From contig DLVV01000386.1 of the NCBI GenBank assembly GCA_003445035.1, forward strand, positions 1 through 13,512: 13,512 nucleotides of DNA, written 5' to 3'. The position numbers were made by a program, and so were the translations under genes. Source of the stretch: Planctomycetaceae bacterium. Its GTDB lineage: Bacteria; Planctomycetota; Planctomycetia; Planctomycetales; Planctomycetaceae. Positions 1 through 7,868 of the stretch are shown here, piece after piece. Within the stretch, counting starts at the first letter, position 1. Each line of letters opens with the position of its first letter. The notes below the pieces were generated by a model that saw only the letters and a program-made list of their open reading frames with translations, made no database searches and was not told the DNA's origin.

Positions 1-2436
1 AGCCTGGGCTTGACCGGCGATGCCGATTTCACCGTGGTCCTTGTGGGGCAGTACGTCCACGACACGTCGCGGACGTATGAGAGCATCCTGATGGTGGGCA
101 ACCCGGGGCCTGCGAGAAATCCCGAGAAGCCACTCTCGATTCTCATTGAACTGGAGACCGGTCCGAAGCAGCTCGACCTGGCTGGTGGCTTTTCCCATGA
201 TGCGTCGATGGGGCCGGGGTCGGCCCAGGTGCTCTACGATCAGCCCAACATCCTGATCATCACCCGCAAGAAGGGGCCCTGGACACCGGGAGCCCGCTTC
301 TGGCTCAACGGAGAGTCTTCCCGGCAGGTGTGGGGTCGTGACCCGGTGGGCACCTCGGTCGTGCCCGATGTGCAGATGCGGCCCGAGCACGGCGTGGCGC
401 TGGGAAGTCCCCAGCAATGGGCGGCCGGCTTCCAGGGCGACCTGGCCGAGGTGATCGTCTTCGACCGCGTGCTGACCGACCGCCAGCGACGGGGCCTGGA
501 GGCTGAACTGGCGGTCCGCCACGGAGTGGAGATGCCGCGGATGTACCTGGCATCCAAACGCGAGTTCACCGACAAGGAAAAGAATTACTGGGCGTTCCGG
601 CCGGTGAAGTCGCCGGCAACACCGAAGGTCGCCGACGCCGACCGGGTCGTCTCGCCGATCGACCCGTTTGTCCTGGCACGGTTGAAGACGGCGGGCCTGG
701 AGCCGTCGCCGCGAGCCGATCGGCTGACGTTGATCCGTCGCGTGACGTTCGACCTGACCGGGCTGCCGCCGACCCCGGAACAGATTGACGCTTTCCTGGC
801 CGACAGGCGGAGTGATGTGGAAGCACTGGGGGCTGTTGTCGACGGTCTGCTGGCCTCGCCCCGCTACGGCGAACGCTGGGCCCGGCACTGGCTCGACGTG
901 GTTCGCTACGCCGAGTCGACGGCCAACGACGGCAACGCCGTGATGCGGTACGCGTGGCGGTACCGCGACTACGTCATCAAGTCACTGAACACCGACAAGC
1001 CGTACAGCGAGTTCGTGATCGAACAACTGGCCGGCGACCTGCTGCCGGGTAAGACCGGCCAGGCCCGGGTCGACGCGGTGGTGGCGACAGGCCTGTTGAT
1101 GCTGGGTCCCAAGGCGCTGGCCGAGACCGACAAGGAGCAGTCGCGTCTGGACATCGTCGCCGACCAGTTGGACGTGACCGGCCGGGCGTTCCTGGGACTC
1201 ACGATCGGATGCGCAAGGTGCCATGATCACAAGTTCGATTCGATTCCCACCGTCGACTACTACTCGCTGGCGAGCATCTTTCGCAGCACCGAGGTGTTCC
1301 AGGACGAGAACCGCAACGCGACGATGTTCCAGGAGTGGAACCTGGAGGTCGATGGGCTGAAGCCGCTGATGGTGATGGCCCCGGTCGAGTACCGGCCCGT
1401 GACGCTGAGGGTGCATCGTCGTGGGGACCGCAAGAACCCCGGGGTGTTGGCTCCCAGGCGGTTCCTGCAGGTGATTGCCGGCGAGGGGCACCAGCCGTTG
1501 CGGACCCGCCAGAGCGGCCGGCTGGAGCTGGCCCGCTGGATCGCATCGCCCGAGAACCCGTTGACGGCGCGGGTGCTGGTCAACCGTGTCTGGCAGAATC
1601 ACTTCGGCACCGGCCTGGTTGCGACCAGCGACAATTTCGGCAACCGGGGCGAATTGCCCAGCCACCCTGCACTGCTCGATTGGCTGGCGGCCGATTTCGT
1701 CGAGAACGGCTGGAGCATCAAGTCGCTGCATCGCCGGATCGTGGTCTCCAACACGTACATGCAGGCTAGTCGGGGAGCCACGAAGGCGGCTGCGGCCGCG
1801 CGACGTGTTGACCCGGACAACCGGCTGATGTGGACGATGCGGCTGGAGCGTCTGGATGCCGAGGCGTTGCGGGACGCGGTGCTGGCCGTCAGCGGGCGGC
1901 TGGACCTGACGCCGGGAGGTTCGGAGACCGGCGAGTTCCTCTACGAACGGGGAGAGGTGATCGACAAGAAGCGGCCGACCTTCCGGCCCAACCGCGTTCG
2001 TTCCGACGATCCGTTCTACAGCGATTCCAGGCGGCGAAGTGTCTTCCTGCCGGTCGTCCGCAACGCCATGCCGGACATCCTTTCGCTGTTCGACGCTGCG
2101 GACCCCAACGGGATCGTGGCCCGACGTAACGACACCACCGTGCCGTCTCAGTCGCTGTTCCTGTTGAACCATCCCTTCGTGCTCGAGAATTCCCGGTCCC
2201 TGGCCATGCGGGTTCTCTCGTCTTCCGCGGCCGATGACCCGGCACGGATCGCCCTGGCCTATCGCCTGGCGGTGGGACGCAGTCCCCGTCCGGCGGAGGT
2301 GAAGCGGGTCACCGAGTTCCTGGTCGCCGGTGTGGCCGGCGAGACCAAGGGCACGCCCGAGGAGAGACGGTTGATGGCCTGGACCGGTTTTGCCCAGACG
2401 CTGTTTTGTCGCAACGAGTTCCTGTACCTGAAGTAG
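1..2436 (+). CDS. LamG-PSCyt2 (DUF1549)-PSD1 (DUF1553) protein, 5' truncated
   Basis: Large planctomycete-type exported cytochrome-like protein, cut at its 5' end: the frame is already open at base 1, so the TTG at base 10 is not a credible start. Residues below count from that TTG. Residues 1 to about 175 look like a concanavalin A/LamG-type lectin fold, ending in the typical LAEVIVFDRVLTDRQRRGLE strand. PSCyt2/DUF1549 follows at about 193-425, with YWAFRPV, FDLTGLPPTPEQ and RYGERWARHWLDVVRYAE. It contains one CxxCH haem-type motif, CARCH (401-405, bases 1210-1224), within CARCHDHKFD. PSD1/DUF1553 covers about 500-790, with ARWIASPENPLTARVLVNRVWQNHFG, and the protein ends in NEFLYLK then TAG. 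An N-terminal signal peptide and a PSCyt1 domain are expected upstream of the window. Family members are common in planctomycetes beside DUF1501 genes, as here. The biochemical role is unsettled; polysaccharide binding or redox use is a guess. Family assignment is secure. Confidence 0.93.
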   Translation, partial: SLGLTGDADFTVVLVGQYVHDTSRTYESILMVGNPGPARNPEKPLSILIELETGPKQLDLAGGFSHDASMGPGSAQVLYDQPNILIITRKKGPWTPGARFWLNGESSRQVWGRDPVGTSVVPDVQMRPEHGVALGSPQQWAAGFQGDLAEVIVFDRVLTDRQRRGLEAELAVRHGVEMPRMYLASKREFTDKEKNYWAFRPVKSPATPKVADADRVVSPIDPFVLARLKTAGLEPSPRADRLTLIRRVTFDLTGLPPTPEQIDAFLADRRSDVEALGAVVDGLLASPRYGERWARHWLDVVRYAESTANDGNAVMRYAWRYRDYVIKSLNTDKPYSEFVIEQLAGDLLPGKTGQARVDAVVATGLLMLGPKALAETDKEQSRLDIVADQLDVTGRAFLGLTIGCARCHDHKFDSIPTVDYYSLASIFRSTEVFQDENRNATMFQEWNLEVDGLKPLMVMAPVEYRPVTLRVHRRGDRKNPGVLAPRRFLQVIAGEGHQPLRTRQSGRLELARWIASPENPLTARVLVNRVWQNHFGTGLVATSDNFGNRGELPSHPALLDWLAADFVENGWSIKSLHRRIVVSNTYMQASRGATKAAAAARRVDPDNRLMWTMRLERLDAEALRDAVLAVSGRLDLTPGGSETGEFLYERGEVIDKKRPTFRPNRVRSDDPFYSDSRRRSVFLPVVRNAMPDILSLFDAADPNGIVARRNDTTVPSQSLFLLNHPFVLENSRSLAMRVLSSSAADDPARIALAYRLAVGRSPRPAEVKRVTEFLVAGVAGETKGTPEERRLMAWTGFAQTLFCRNEFLYLK

Positions 2437-2441
2437 TTGCC

Positions 2442-3863
2442 ATGCCCACCAACCCGTTCCCTGCCCTGCTCCATCGTCGTCGGGCACTCAGCCGGATCGC
2501 CTGTGGTTTCGGTGCCACCGCGGCCGCCGCGATGCTGGGCGAGGAGTCGGCGGCTGCAGGTGTCGATCCCATGGCCCCCAAGCGGCCTCACTTCGCACCG
2601 CGGGCCAAGCGGGTGATTTTCCTCTTCCTGCACGGTGGGATCTCTCATGTCGACACGTTCGACGAGAAGCCCGAGTTGAGCAAGCGGAACGGGCAGCCGG
2701 TTCCGTTCAAGAAGCCGGACTTCGAGTTTGCCGTGACCGGCAACCTGCTGGGGTCGCCCTGGAAGTTCCATTCGCATGGTCAGAGTGGCCTGAGGATCAG
2801 CGAATTGTTTCCGCGAATTGGTTCGGTGATCGACGACATCTGCGTGGTCAACTCGATCAGCGGCGGCAACGAGGTGTCGCACGGCCCGGCCTGCCTGCGG
2901 TTGAACACCGGTGACGGAGTGTTGAATCGTCCGAGCCTGGGAGCGTGGTCGCTGTACGGGCTGGGATCCGATAACCGGGACCTGCCGGGGTTCATCACCC
3001 TGACCCCGTCGATCTATCACGGCGGAACACAGAACTTCGGCTCGGCATTCCTGGCGGCCAGTTTCCAGGGGACCAGCATCGGTGACGGCAATGCCGAGTT
3101 TCCTCGTACCGCCGCGGTGTCCAACGTGGTGCCGGGACGTCCCCGGGCTGTGCAGCGGCGGCAACTGGACCTGTTGGGGGCGGCCAACCGTGAGCACCTG
3201 GTCGAGACCGGGGCCGACGCGCGACTGGAGGCCCGGATTCGGGCCTTCGAAACCGCGTTCCGGATGCAGACGGCGATTCCCGAGGTCTTCGACCTCTCGC
3301 AGGAGTCCAAAGAGACGCTGGCGTTGTACGGGATCGGTGGCGGGCCGACCGACGAGTATGGTCGTGAGTGCCTGATGGCCCGGCGGCTGGCCGAGTCGGG
3401 CGTGCGGTTCATCCAGGTCAACCACAGTTACCCTCGCAATTACTGGGACGCCCACGGCGGACTGAGAGCCAACCACAGCAAGAACGCGATGAAGATCGAT
3501 CAGCCGATCGCTGCGTTGATCACCGACCTGAAGCGTCGCGGGCTCTTCGATGACACCCTGGTGGTGCTGGGTACCGAGTTCGGTCGCACCCCCGCTGCCC
3601 AGGGGAGCGACGGTCGCGACCATCACCCGCATGCTTTCAGCATGCTGATGGCCGGTGGCGGCGTCCGCGGTGGAATGAAATACGGCGAGACCGACGAATT
3701 CGGCTACTACGTGGCCAAAAACAAGGTCTCGATCCCCGACCTCCACGCCACGATCCTGCACCTGCTGGGACTGGATCACCAGCGACTGACCTTCCGACAC
3801 GCCGGACGAGATTTTCGACTGACCGATGTCGAAGGCGAGGTGGTTCGCGAGATCCTGGCCTAG
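2442..3863 (+). CDS. DUF1501 family exported protein (first copy)
   Basis: Complete 473-residue DUF1501 protein, related to the alkaline phosphatase/sulfatase fold. I chose the ATG five bases after the upstream stop; the frame also extends to a TTG at 2406 inside the previous gene, which would add 12 residues of no obvious function. No strong Shine-Dalgarno is visible, so translation may be coupled to the upstream gene. The N-terminus has a twin-arginine-like signal (RRRALSRIACG followed by an alanine-rich stretch), implying folded export. Visible family motifs are HGGISHVDTFD (64-74), WDAHGG (335-340), GTEFGRTP (377-384) and DGRDHHPH (390-397). The Asp and His residues in these could bind metal by analogy with the fold; this is not shown. 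H64 sits where I would expect a small or polar residue in many relatives, and the second copy in this window has Ser. Pairing with a PSCyt2-PSD1 gene is the usual planctomycete arrangement and suggests a shared extracytoplasmic task. Substrate unknown. Confidence 0.93.
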   Translation: MPTNPFPALLHRRRALSRIACGFGATAAAAMLGEESAAAGVDPMAPKRPHFAPRAKRVIFLFLHGGISHVDTFDEKPELSKRNGQPVPFKKPDFEFAVTGNLLGSPWKFHSHGQSGLRISELFPRIGSVIDDICVVNSISGGNEVSHGPACLRLNTGDGVLNRPSLGAWSLYGLGSDNRDLPGFITLTPSIYHGGTQNFGSAFLAASFQGTSIGDGNAEFPRTAAVSNVVPGRPRAVQRRQLDLLGAANREHLVETGADARLEARIRAFETAFRMQTAIPEVFDLSQESKETLALYGIGGGPTDEYGRECLMARRLAESGVRFIQVNHSYPRNYWDAHGGLRANHSKNAMKIDQPIAALITDLKRRGLFDDTLVVLGTEFGRTPAAQGSDGRDHHPHAFSMLMAGGGVRGGMKYGETDEFGYYVAKNKVSIPDLHATILHLLGLDHQRLTFRHAGRDFRLTDVEGEVVREILA

Positions 3864-3886
3864 GCAGACCCCGCCACCGGTCGGTG

Positions 3887-3904
3887 TTGGCTCGGGCCGA
3901 TTTT
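3887..3904 (+). terminator. possible weak intrinsic terminator after first DUF1501 gene
   Basis: TTGGC (3887-3891), loop TCGG, then GCCGA (3896-3900) can form a five-pair stem including one G-U pair, followed directly by TTTT (3901-3904). It lies 23 bases after the DUF1501 stop, a sensible place. The stem is short and the T run is only four, so it may be inefficient or accidental. It overlaps the only promoter-like sequence seen in this gap. Confidence 0.3.
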
Positions 3905-3932
3905 CGGTAGCATCGCTGGGTTCGTGCGCGGC

Positions 3933-3966
3933 ACAACCGGTGACAACCATTGATGAACAACCGTTG
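3933..3966. repeat. three ACAACC-NN-TG decamers upstream of glcB
   Basis: ACAACCGGTG (3933-3942), ACAACCATTG (3943-3952) and ACAACCGTTG (3957-3966) share the pattern ACAACCRKTG. The first two abut, so their centres are 10 bases apart, one helical turn; the third is shifted by a further 14. The last nine bases of each are partly dyadic: CAA-CCA-TTG in copy 2 and CAAC-C-GTTG in copy 3. This resembles a cluster of transcription factor operator half-sites just ahead of the malate synthase start. No regulator can be named. Confidence 0.5.
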
Positions 3967-3985
3967 AAAGCACCAAGAGGACACG

Positions 3986-6166
3986 ATGACAGGCGAACGC
4001 GTTGAGGTGGGTGGACTGCTGGTCGATGCGGGTTTGTTCGAACTGGTCCGCGACGAGATCGCACCGGGAACCGGGGTCGATCCGGACGAATTCTGGGTTG
4101 CTCTCGGCCGGATTGTTTCGGACCTCGAACCGGGCAACCGTCGGCTGCTGGACCGCCGTGACGAACTGCAGCAGCAGATCGACGCCTGGCACTCCGATCG
4201 CAGTCAGTCGGGTTTCACCGGCGAGGAGGCGCGTGATTTCCTGGCCGAGATCGGATACCTGGTTGGCGACGAGGGGGCCTTCGCCATTGAAACGACCAAT
4301 GTTGATCCGGAAATCGCCACGATCGCCGGACCCCAGCTGGTCGTTCCCGTCGACAACGCCCGGTATTGCCTGAACGCTGCCAACGCCCGCTGGGGCAGCC
4401 TCTACGATGCGCTCTACGGCACCGACGTGCTGGGATGGGAGGAGGGTGAGTCGCCCTCGGGGTACGATCCGGCCCGCGGGACCCGAGTGGTGGCTCACGC
4501 CGAGTCACTGCTGGACCAGCATGTGCCCCTGGCCGATGGCAGCCATTCCGACGCGGTTGGCTATCGGCTCGAGACGGTCGACGGCGGACACCAGCTGGTT
4601 GTCGAACTCTCCGGTGGAACAACCACCGGTTTGGCCAACCCGGACGGGCTGGCCGGGTTCAACGGCTCGCCCGAATCTCCGTCGTGCGTGTTACTGGCTC
4701 ACAACGGATTGCATGTCGAGGTCGCGATCGATCGTCAACATCCGGTCGGGGCGGCCCATCCAGCCGGCGTGAACGACGTGGTGCTGGAATCGGCCGTGAC
4801 GACCATCCAGGACTGCGAGGATTCGGTCTCCGCCGTCGATGCCCAGGACAAACGACTGGTCTACGCCAACTGGCTGGGCCTGATGAAGGGTGATCTCGAG
4901 GTGGAGTTTCAGAAAGGCGGAGAGTCGGTCACCCGTCGACTCAATCCCGACCGCAGCTACACCGCTCCTGGTGGCGGCACGGTGACATTGCCCGGCCGCA
5001 GCCTGTTGCTGATCCGAAACGTCGGCATCCACATGTACACCGACGCGGTTACGACCGCCTCGGGTGATCCGATTCCCGAGGGCTACCTCGATGTGATGAT
5101 CACCTCGCTGGCGGCCATTCACGATTTGCAGGACCTGGGCACGGTCCGCAACTCGCGTGCGGGCAGCGTTTACATCGTCAAGCCGAAGCAGCACGGTCCC
5201 GAGGAAGTGGCGTCGACGGTGGAACTGTTCGGTCGGGTCGAGGCGGCGCTGGGGCTGGAGCCCAACACGTTGAAGATTGGCATCATGGACGAGGAACGCC
5301 GGACGACGGTCAACCTGGCCGCCTGCATCCGGGCTGCCCGGCAACGGGTCGTGTTCATCAACACCGGGTTCCTGGATCGGACCGGTGACGAGATTCACAC
5401 GTTGATGGAAGCCGGACCGGTGGTGCCCAAGCCGGAGATCAAGAACGCGGCTTGGTTGCCGGCCTACGAGAACCACAACGTCGATGTCGGCCTGGCGACC
5501 GGTTTCCGTGGGACCGCCCAGATCGGCAAGGGCATGTGGGCGATGCCCGACCTGATGGCCGCGATGCTCGAGGCCAAGAGTGGACATCCCCTGGCCGGGG
5601 CCAACACCGCCTGGGTCCCGTCGCCGACGGCCGCCACGCTGCACGCGTTGCATTATCACGAGGTCGACGTCGCCGCGAGACAGGATGAACTGGCCGACCG
5701 GCAGTCGGCCGCGCTGGCCGACGTGCTTTCCCCGTGCCTGCTCGGCGACGAGCGGCCCGATGACGACCAGGTCACCCGGGAACTCGACAACAACGTCCAG
5801 GGCATTCTTGGCTACGTTGTCCGCTGGATCGACCAGGGCGTTGGCTGTTCGAAGGTCCCCGACATCAACAACGTCGGGCTGATGGAAGACCGCGCCACGT
5901 TGAGAATATCGAGCCAGCACATCGCCAACTGGTTGCACCACGGGCTGGTCACCGACGAGCGTGTCCGGTCGACATTCGAGCGGATGGCGGCGGTTGTCGA
6001 TGAACAAAACGCAGCAGACAGGGCCTACACGCCCATGGCCCCGTCGCTGGACGGACTGGCCTACCAGGCCGCGTTGGCACTGGTTTTCGAGGGTCGTGAC
6101 GAACCCAACGGCTACACCGAGCGTGTGCTGACCAGTTTTCGTCGCCAGGTCAAGCAGGCCGGTTGA
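3986..6166 (+). CDS. glcB: malate synthase G
   Basis: Cytoplasmic enzyme that condenses glyoxylate with acetyl-CoA to give malate and CoA, completing the glyoxylate bypass or glycolate/glyoxylate assimilation. At 726 residues it matches the G-type isoform (E. coli GlcB is about 723) and not the shorter A-type. The N-terminal helical part, a TIM barrel with an inserted alpha/beta domain, and a C-terminal plug are all accounted for by length and motifs. By alignment from memory with the E. coli enzyme, R344 (RNVGIHM) matches the active-site Arg, E436 (GIMDEERRT) and D464 ([11 protein letters not shown]) the magnesium ligands, and D635 ([11 protein letters not shown]) the catalytic base. C621 (GCSKVPD) matches the oxidation-prone Cys. 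[14 protein letters not shown] and [21 protein letters not shown] are near-invariant signatures. The ATG follows AAGAGGA by four bases. No isocitrate lyase or glycolate oxidase gene is nearby; its neighbours are PSCyt/DUF1501 genes with no evident metabolic link. All key residues are present, so it should be active. Confidence 0.98.
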   Translation: MTGERVEVGGLLVDAGLFELVRDEIAPGTGVDPDEFWVALGRIVSDLEPGNRRLLDRRDELQQQIDAWHSDRSQSGFTGEEARDFLAEIGYLVGDEGAFAIETTNVDPEIATIAGPQLVVPVDNARYCLNAANARWGSLYDALYGTDVLGWEEGESPSGYDPARGTRVVAHAESLLDQHVPLADGSHSDAVGYRLETVDGGHQLVVELSGGTTTGLANPDGLAGFNGSPESPSCVLLAHNGLHVEVAIDRQHPVGAAHPAGVNDVVLESAVTTIQDCEDSVSAVDAQDKRLVYANWLGLMKGDLEVEFQKGGESVTRRLNPDRSYTAPGGGTVTLPGRSLLLIRNVGIHMYTDAVTTASGDPIPEGYLDVMITSLAAIHDLQDLGTVRNSRAGSVYIVKPKQHGPEEVASTVELFGRVEAALGLEPNTLKIGIMDEERRTTVNLAACIRAARQRVVFINTGFLDRTGDEIHTLMEAGPVVPKPEIKNAAWLPAYENHNVDVGLATGFRGTAQIGKGMWAMPDLMAAMLEAKSGHPLAGANTAWVPSPTAATLHALHYHEVDVAARQDELADRQSAALADVLSPCLLGDERPDDDQVTRELDNNVQGILGYVVRWIDQGVGCSKVPDINNVGLMEDRATLRISSQHIANWLHHGLVTDERVRSTFERMAAVVDEQNAADRAYTPMAPSLDGLAYQAALALVFEGRDEPNGYTERVLTSFRRQVKQAG

Positions 6167-6168
6167 TG

Positions 6169-6197
6169 CAGACATCCGTGTGTGGTCGACATATAAT
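6169..6197 (+). promoter_or_regulatory. candidate sigma-70-type promoter for second DUF1501 gene
   Basis: A perfect TATAAT at 6192-6197 lies 17 bases after CAGACA (6169-6174), which matches four of six bases of the -35 consensus. It is the only TATAAT I found on the plus strand of this GC-rich window, and it falls in the 99-base gap between glcB and the next gene. Transcription would start near 6204, giving a leader of about 60 bases. It indicates that the second DUF1501 gene need not depend on glcB transcription. Confidence 0.6.
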
Positions 6198-6209
6198 CAG
6201 GGATCGATG

Positions 6210-6241
6210 GAAAGGCGTTATCGGGTCCGATTCCGGCTTTC
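6210..6241 (+). other. inverted repeat in the 5' leader of second DUF1501 gene
   Basis: Nested dyads lie just downstream of the predicted transcription start: an inner ATCGG-GT-CCGAT (6220-6231) and outer arms GAAAG (6210-6214) and CTTTC (6237-6241). In DNA it could be an operator; in RNA the two-base inner loop is too tight for the full inner stem, but the outer arms could pair around it. There is no T run after it, so it is not a typical terminator. Confidence 0.35.
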
Positions 6242-6254
6242 TCGACTGATGTAC

Positions 6255-6260
6255 GGAGGT
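6255..6260 (+). promoter_or_regulatory. strong ribosome binding site, decides start at 6266
   Basis: GGAGGT lies five bases before the ATG at 6266 and is the best Shine-Dalgarno seen in the window. It favours this start over the in-frame ATG at 6296, which would give a protein beginning MNRRTAV, closer to a minimal twin-arginine signal. Confidence 0.75.
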
Positions 6261-6265
6261 CCACG

Positions 6266-7741
6266 ATGAGTTCCGGACGCTGGCAACACCCGGGGATGAA
6301 TCGCCGCACGGCGGTCCAGGCAGGTGCGATCGGTCTGTTGGGGCTGGGGACGAATCACCTGGAGGCCCTGCGGGCGGCCAATTCCGAATCGCAGGCCACC
6401 CCCGCTGCGTCCAGGACGTGCATCTACATCTTTCTCTCTGGCGGACTGGCCCAGCAGGACAGTTTCGATCCCAAGCCCGATGCTCCCGACACGATCCGGG
6501 GCGAGTTCAACCCGATCGATACGGCGACTCCGGGGATCCAGATCTGCGAACACCTGCCGATGCTGGCCCAGCGGAGCCGCCACTGGGCCCTGGTCCGCTC
6601 GCTGACACATCCGACCAACGGTCACACGCTGGGTCACTACTTCATGTTGACCGGGCGTTCGGTCAAGTCGGCCGGTTTCAAGGGCGACCGCAAGCCGCGG
6701 CCCAACGACTGGCCCTCGATTTCCTCGATCGTCGGTGACGCCGTCCCGCGTTACTCGGCCGGTCTGCCCAATAACCTGCCTCCGGCGGTGATGCTGCCGG
6801 AGAAACTGGTGCACTGGTCCGGCGGGACGATCCCCGGTGCCTTCGGTGGCCAGATGGGTTCCGATCGTGATCCGTTCATCATCGAGGCGACTCACTACGG
6901 CGATCCGTTCTGGCGCGGGGCCTATCCCGAGTACACCTTTCACCAGTTGCCGATGAAGAAGGCGACCTCGACTCCTCCGAAGGTCTTCCAGGCTCCGAGC
7001 CTGAAGCTGCCCGGGGAGGTCAGTGGCGGCCGTTTCGGCAACCGGCTGGATCTTTTGACGACGATCGACCAGCAGCGGAAAGCTCTCGAGGAGTCCGCGG
7101 CCGGCCAGTCGTACGACCTGCATCGCCAGAGTGCGATTTCGCTGTTGGCCAGCCAGGAGGTGCGTCGTGCGATCGATGTCACCACCACCGATACGAAACT
7201 GCAGGAACGCTACGGCCGCAACAGCTTCGGCTGGAGCCTGCTGATGGCCTTCCGCCTGGCCCAGGCGGGTGTGCCGATGGTCCAGGTCAACCTTGGCAAC
7301 AACGAGGGCTGGGACACCCACGGTGAAGCCTTCTGGCGGCTGCGCGAGAAGTTGCTGCCTCCGACCGACCGGGCCATCTCGGCCCTGCTCGACGATCTCG
7401 ACGACAGCGGGCTGCTCGATTCGACCATGATCGTGATGGGCGGCGAATTCGGTCGCACGCCGAAGCTCTCGACCCTGCCCGAACACTACAGGGAACCCGG
7501 GCGGGACCACTGGGGCGCGGTGCAGACTCTGTTCTTTGCCGGTGGTGGAATCCGCGGTGGAAACGTTGTCGGTTCCTCGGACAAGGTTGGCGGGTACCCG
7601 GCCTCGGATCCCCAGAATCCCGAGAACATGGCGGCGACGATCTACAGCGGACTGGGCATCCCGCGGGATGCGGTCTGGGCTGATGAGGTCGATCGGCCGC
7701 ACAACATCTATTTCGGCCAGCCGATCGCTGGACTGCTCTAG
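6266..7741 (+). CDS. DUF1501 family exported protein (second copy)
   Basis: Complete 491-residue DUF1501 protein, clearly a distant paralogue of the copy at 2442. The start follows GGAGGT. Residues 11-28 (MNRRTAVQAGAIGLLGLG) form a twin-arginine-like signal, here preceded by ten extra residues. Motifs are SGGLAQQDSFDPKP (58-71), WDTHGE (349-354), GGEFGRTP (392-399), GRDHWG (412-417) and FAGGGIRGG, all typical of the family and matching the WDxHG, EFGRTP and GRDH motifs of the first copy. DUF1501 genes usually sit directly beside a PSCyt2-PSD1 gene. This one follows malate synthase and is separated from the next PSCyt gene by two other genes and a terminator. It has its own promoter-like sequence and a clear terminator, so it may be a single-gene transcript. 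No key motif is missing. Alkaline phosphatase-fold hydrolase activity is possible but untested for the family. Confidence 0.93.
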   Translation: MSSGRWQHPGMNRRTAVQAGAIGLLGLGTNHLEALRAANSESQATPAASRTCIYIFLSGGLAQQDSFDPKPDAPDTIRGEFNPIDTATPGIQICEHLPMLAQRSRHWALVRSLTHPTNGHTLGHYFMLTGRSVKSAGFKGDRKPRPNDWPSISSIVGDAVPRYSAGLPNNLPPAVMLPEKLVHWSGGTIPGAFGGQMGSDRDPFIIEATHYGDPFWRGAYPEYTFHQLPMKKATSTPPKVFQAPSLKLPGEVSGGRFGNRLDLLTTIDQQRKALEESAAGQSYDLHRQSAISLLASQEVRRAIDVTTTDTKLQERYGRNSFGWSLLMAFRLAQAGVPMVQVNLGNNEGWDTHGEAFWRLREKLLPPTDRAISALLDDLDDSGLLDSTMIVMGGEFGRTPKLSTLPEHYREPGRDHWGAVQTLFFAGGGIRGGNVVGSSDKVGGYPASDPQNPENMAATIYSGLGIPRDAVWADEVDRPHNIYFGQPIAGLL

Positions 7742-7758
7742 GCCATGACGGAATTCAC

Positions 7759-7802
7759 CGGGGACCGGCACTTGCCACCAGGCGGGTGCCCGTCCCCGTT
7801 TT
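7759..7802 (+). terminator. intrinsic (rho-independent) terminator
   Basis: CGGGGACCGGCAC (7759-7771) pairs with GTGCCCGTCCCCG (7786-7798) at 12 of 13 positions, around a 14-base loop, and is followed at once by TTTT (7799-7802) and a pyrimidine-rich stretch. It lies 17 bases after the DUF1501 stop and ends that transcript. It divides the window into two transcription blocks. Confidence 0.88.
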
Positions 7803-7868
7803 CATTTCTCCCTGTTCAAGACGCCGAGGCCGCCGCCAGTTTCCACTGCCGGCCCTCCTGTTTTTGCC

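Larger units (their letters stand above)
3864..3985 (+). promoter_or_regulatory. glcB upstream region
   Basis: This 122-base gap separates the DUF1501 gene from malate synthase. It holds an inverted repeat CACCG-GT-CGGTG at 3875-3886, a short hairpin followed by four T at 3887-3904, and three related decamers at 3933-3966. A possible weak promoter is TTGGCT (3887-3892) with TAGCAT (3908-3913), each matching four of six consensus bases, but the 15-base spacer is short. The AAGAGGA at 3975-3981 is a plausible ribosome binding site four bases before the ATG. The gap and these elements suggest that glcB has its own transcription start, which I infer and cannot confirm. Confidence 0.45.

Noticed and set aside
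850..914. 65-base stretch matching 11821-11885 at 58 positions, possible DNA repeat
   Set aside because: It encodes the conserved RYGERWxRHWLDVVRYA motif of PSCyt2 in both genes, so protein conservation explains it; similarity fades outside the motif.
3887..3913. TTGGCT-TAGCAT as the glcB promoter
   Set aside because: The spacer is only 15 bases, both boxes match four of six, and it overlaps a hairpin; too weak to call as its own feature.
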